64,000 nucleotides of DNA from positions 111,790,304-111,854,303 of the forward strand of contig CM031858.1 of the NCBI GenBank assembly GCA_018697195.1. The letters are read 5' to 3'. Source of the DNA: Certhia americana. Its lineage: Eukaryota > Chordata > Aves > Passeriformes > Certhiidae. Numbering within the stretch: the stretch's first letter is position 1; each line of letters starts with the position of its first letter. This document shows, in pieces, positions 63,201-64,000 of the stretch. The position numbers and the translations under genes were made by a program. The notes under the pieces were generated by a model. That model saw nothing but the letters and a program-made list of their open reading frames with translations. It did not search any database and was not told the origin of the DNA.

Positions 63201-64000
63201 AGTGTCCAGTGAATTGTGCCTGAGGTACTCTCCCATCCTGTTATGTTAAGGGGTCTTCCTTGTCTGTTTCTGAAAAGCAGAAACTTCCTGAATTGCCTCC
63301 CGCTTGTAACTTGCCGTTTGAGTGTGCCTACTCTGCCTTAAAGCAAAGTTGAAGAGGAAACTTCGAATTCCTAGAAATGCTAGAAATATGACGTGGTCTC
63401 AGCTTGAGCTACTGCTGTCTCTTTTCTTGGGCCTGATGTTAGGACCAGGGTACAGAAGCCTTTTCGTGTAGGTTTAATACAGGATGGTGCATGGGAAGAG
63501 TCTGGATTCTTTATAAAGACCTGTGATTAAATATCTTATTTTGTTCTCTAAAATAGGTTGCAAAATTGTACATCGTTTTACCATCCCAACATATTCATTA
63601 GCTGTTTCTACAGTTTGGAGTCACTGTGCTGGAGACTAGGACTGTATCTGGCTCCTGGATCTGTTGCTTTCAATGGAGAAAATGAAAGCACATATCAAAG
63701 CAAAGCAACATTTCATTTATAACTATTAGAATTAGTCAGCTTGGAGCTTAAACCTGCATAGTGTGCTATTACAACTGGAACTCAGTGGAAATGGACCTGG
63801 GATCATTTATTTACTAATTAACCGTTGTCATGGAGTGTACCTTGCCAACTATACATTGCCACATCACCATTCTTGAAAGTCACACAGCAGGGAGCATGTG
63901 AAAGTGCTCTGTATTAAGAAACACAACTACATTATTTCCAAACCTGCTAAACTGGCATTATATTCCCTACATTATTATATTTGGCTACTGTTTAGGGATG
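60241..64000. other. Non-coding block to window end
   Basis: AT-rich DNA with an A/C-rich run at 61,149-61,188, an inverted repeat at 61,575-61,619 and a possible old repeat at about 62,360-62,555. The latter has a 'cccactgacaccaatagaag'-like phrase reminiscent of old amniote repeats but is too decayed to name. No gene was recognised. Confidence 0.55.
61575..61619. repeat. Inverted repeat, perfect 12-bp arms, 21-nt loop
   Basis: Left arm tttgaaatctca (61,575-61,586) and right arm tgagatttcaaa (61,608-61,619) are exact reverse complements. The loop also contains 'agagatttt', a partial echo of the right arm. The stem is AT-rich and too short for a microRNA precursor. Confidence 0.9.

Overview
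The window is vertebrate nuclear DNA and almost certainly avian. It is AT-rich, sparse in repeats, and has no prokaryotic gene layout. Its clearest transposon remnants are CR1 LINE pieces with the (ATTCTATG)-type 3' tail typical of birds (9.39-9.58, 29.99-30.34 and 37.88-37.94 kb). There are also much older amniote repeats: a weathered CR1/L3-like 3' end at 6.44-6.61 kb and several MIR-like SINE remnants at 26.3, 28.7, 32.3 and 53.3 kb. I could not recognise any known protein-coding gene, tRNA, rRNA or known small RNA. The many short ORFs behave like chance ORFs: they are unrelated in sequence, often open on both strands, and lack any family motif. The window reads as a gene desert or the inside of a very large intron, of the kind found near developmental regulators. 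That setting is inference.

Three places stand out. (1) A CpG island at about 10.6-11.76 kb carries a 24-bp GC-rich minisatellite (10,874-11,200), followed by a possible first exon with a usable 5' splice site at 11,531/11,532. (2) A smaller CpG-rich segment at about 36.78-37.06 kb has a possible donor at 36,951/36,952. It is preceded by about 700 bp of complex CpG-retaining sequence and followed by an uninterrupted 47-base A tract. (3) A CpG-retaining, ORF-bearing block at 53.76-54.14 kb lies just behind a good 3' splice-site sequence. Further complex stretches at 12.0-12.3, 33.4-33.6, 47.45-47.86 and 49.0-49.57 kb look like candidate conserved non-coding elements. Calling any of them conserved needs an alignment I cannot run.

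Two spots look like assembly problems rather than biology. One is a 10-N gap inside a GGAAA microsatellite (14,382-14,391). The other is an imperfect duplication at 39.59-39.90 kb, where each copy follows a long C tract and the copies differ mainly by indels, as expected from a noisy-read gap fill.

I found no CRISPR array, prophage, intact endogenous virus, operon or new molecular system. The most useful leads are the minisatellite-bearing CpG island, the second CpG-rich candidate promoter/exon, the 53.8-54.1 kb block, two possible small exons (45,371-45,384 and 46,632-46,663), and a few perfect inverted repeats.
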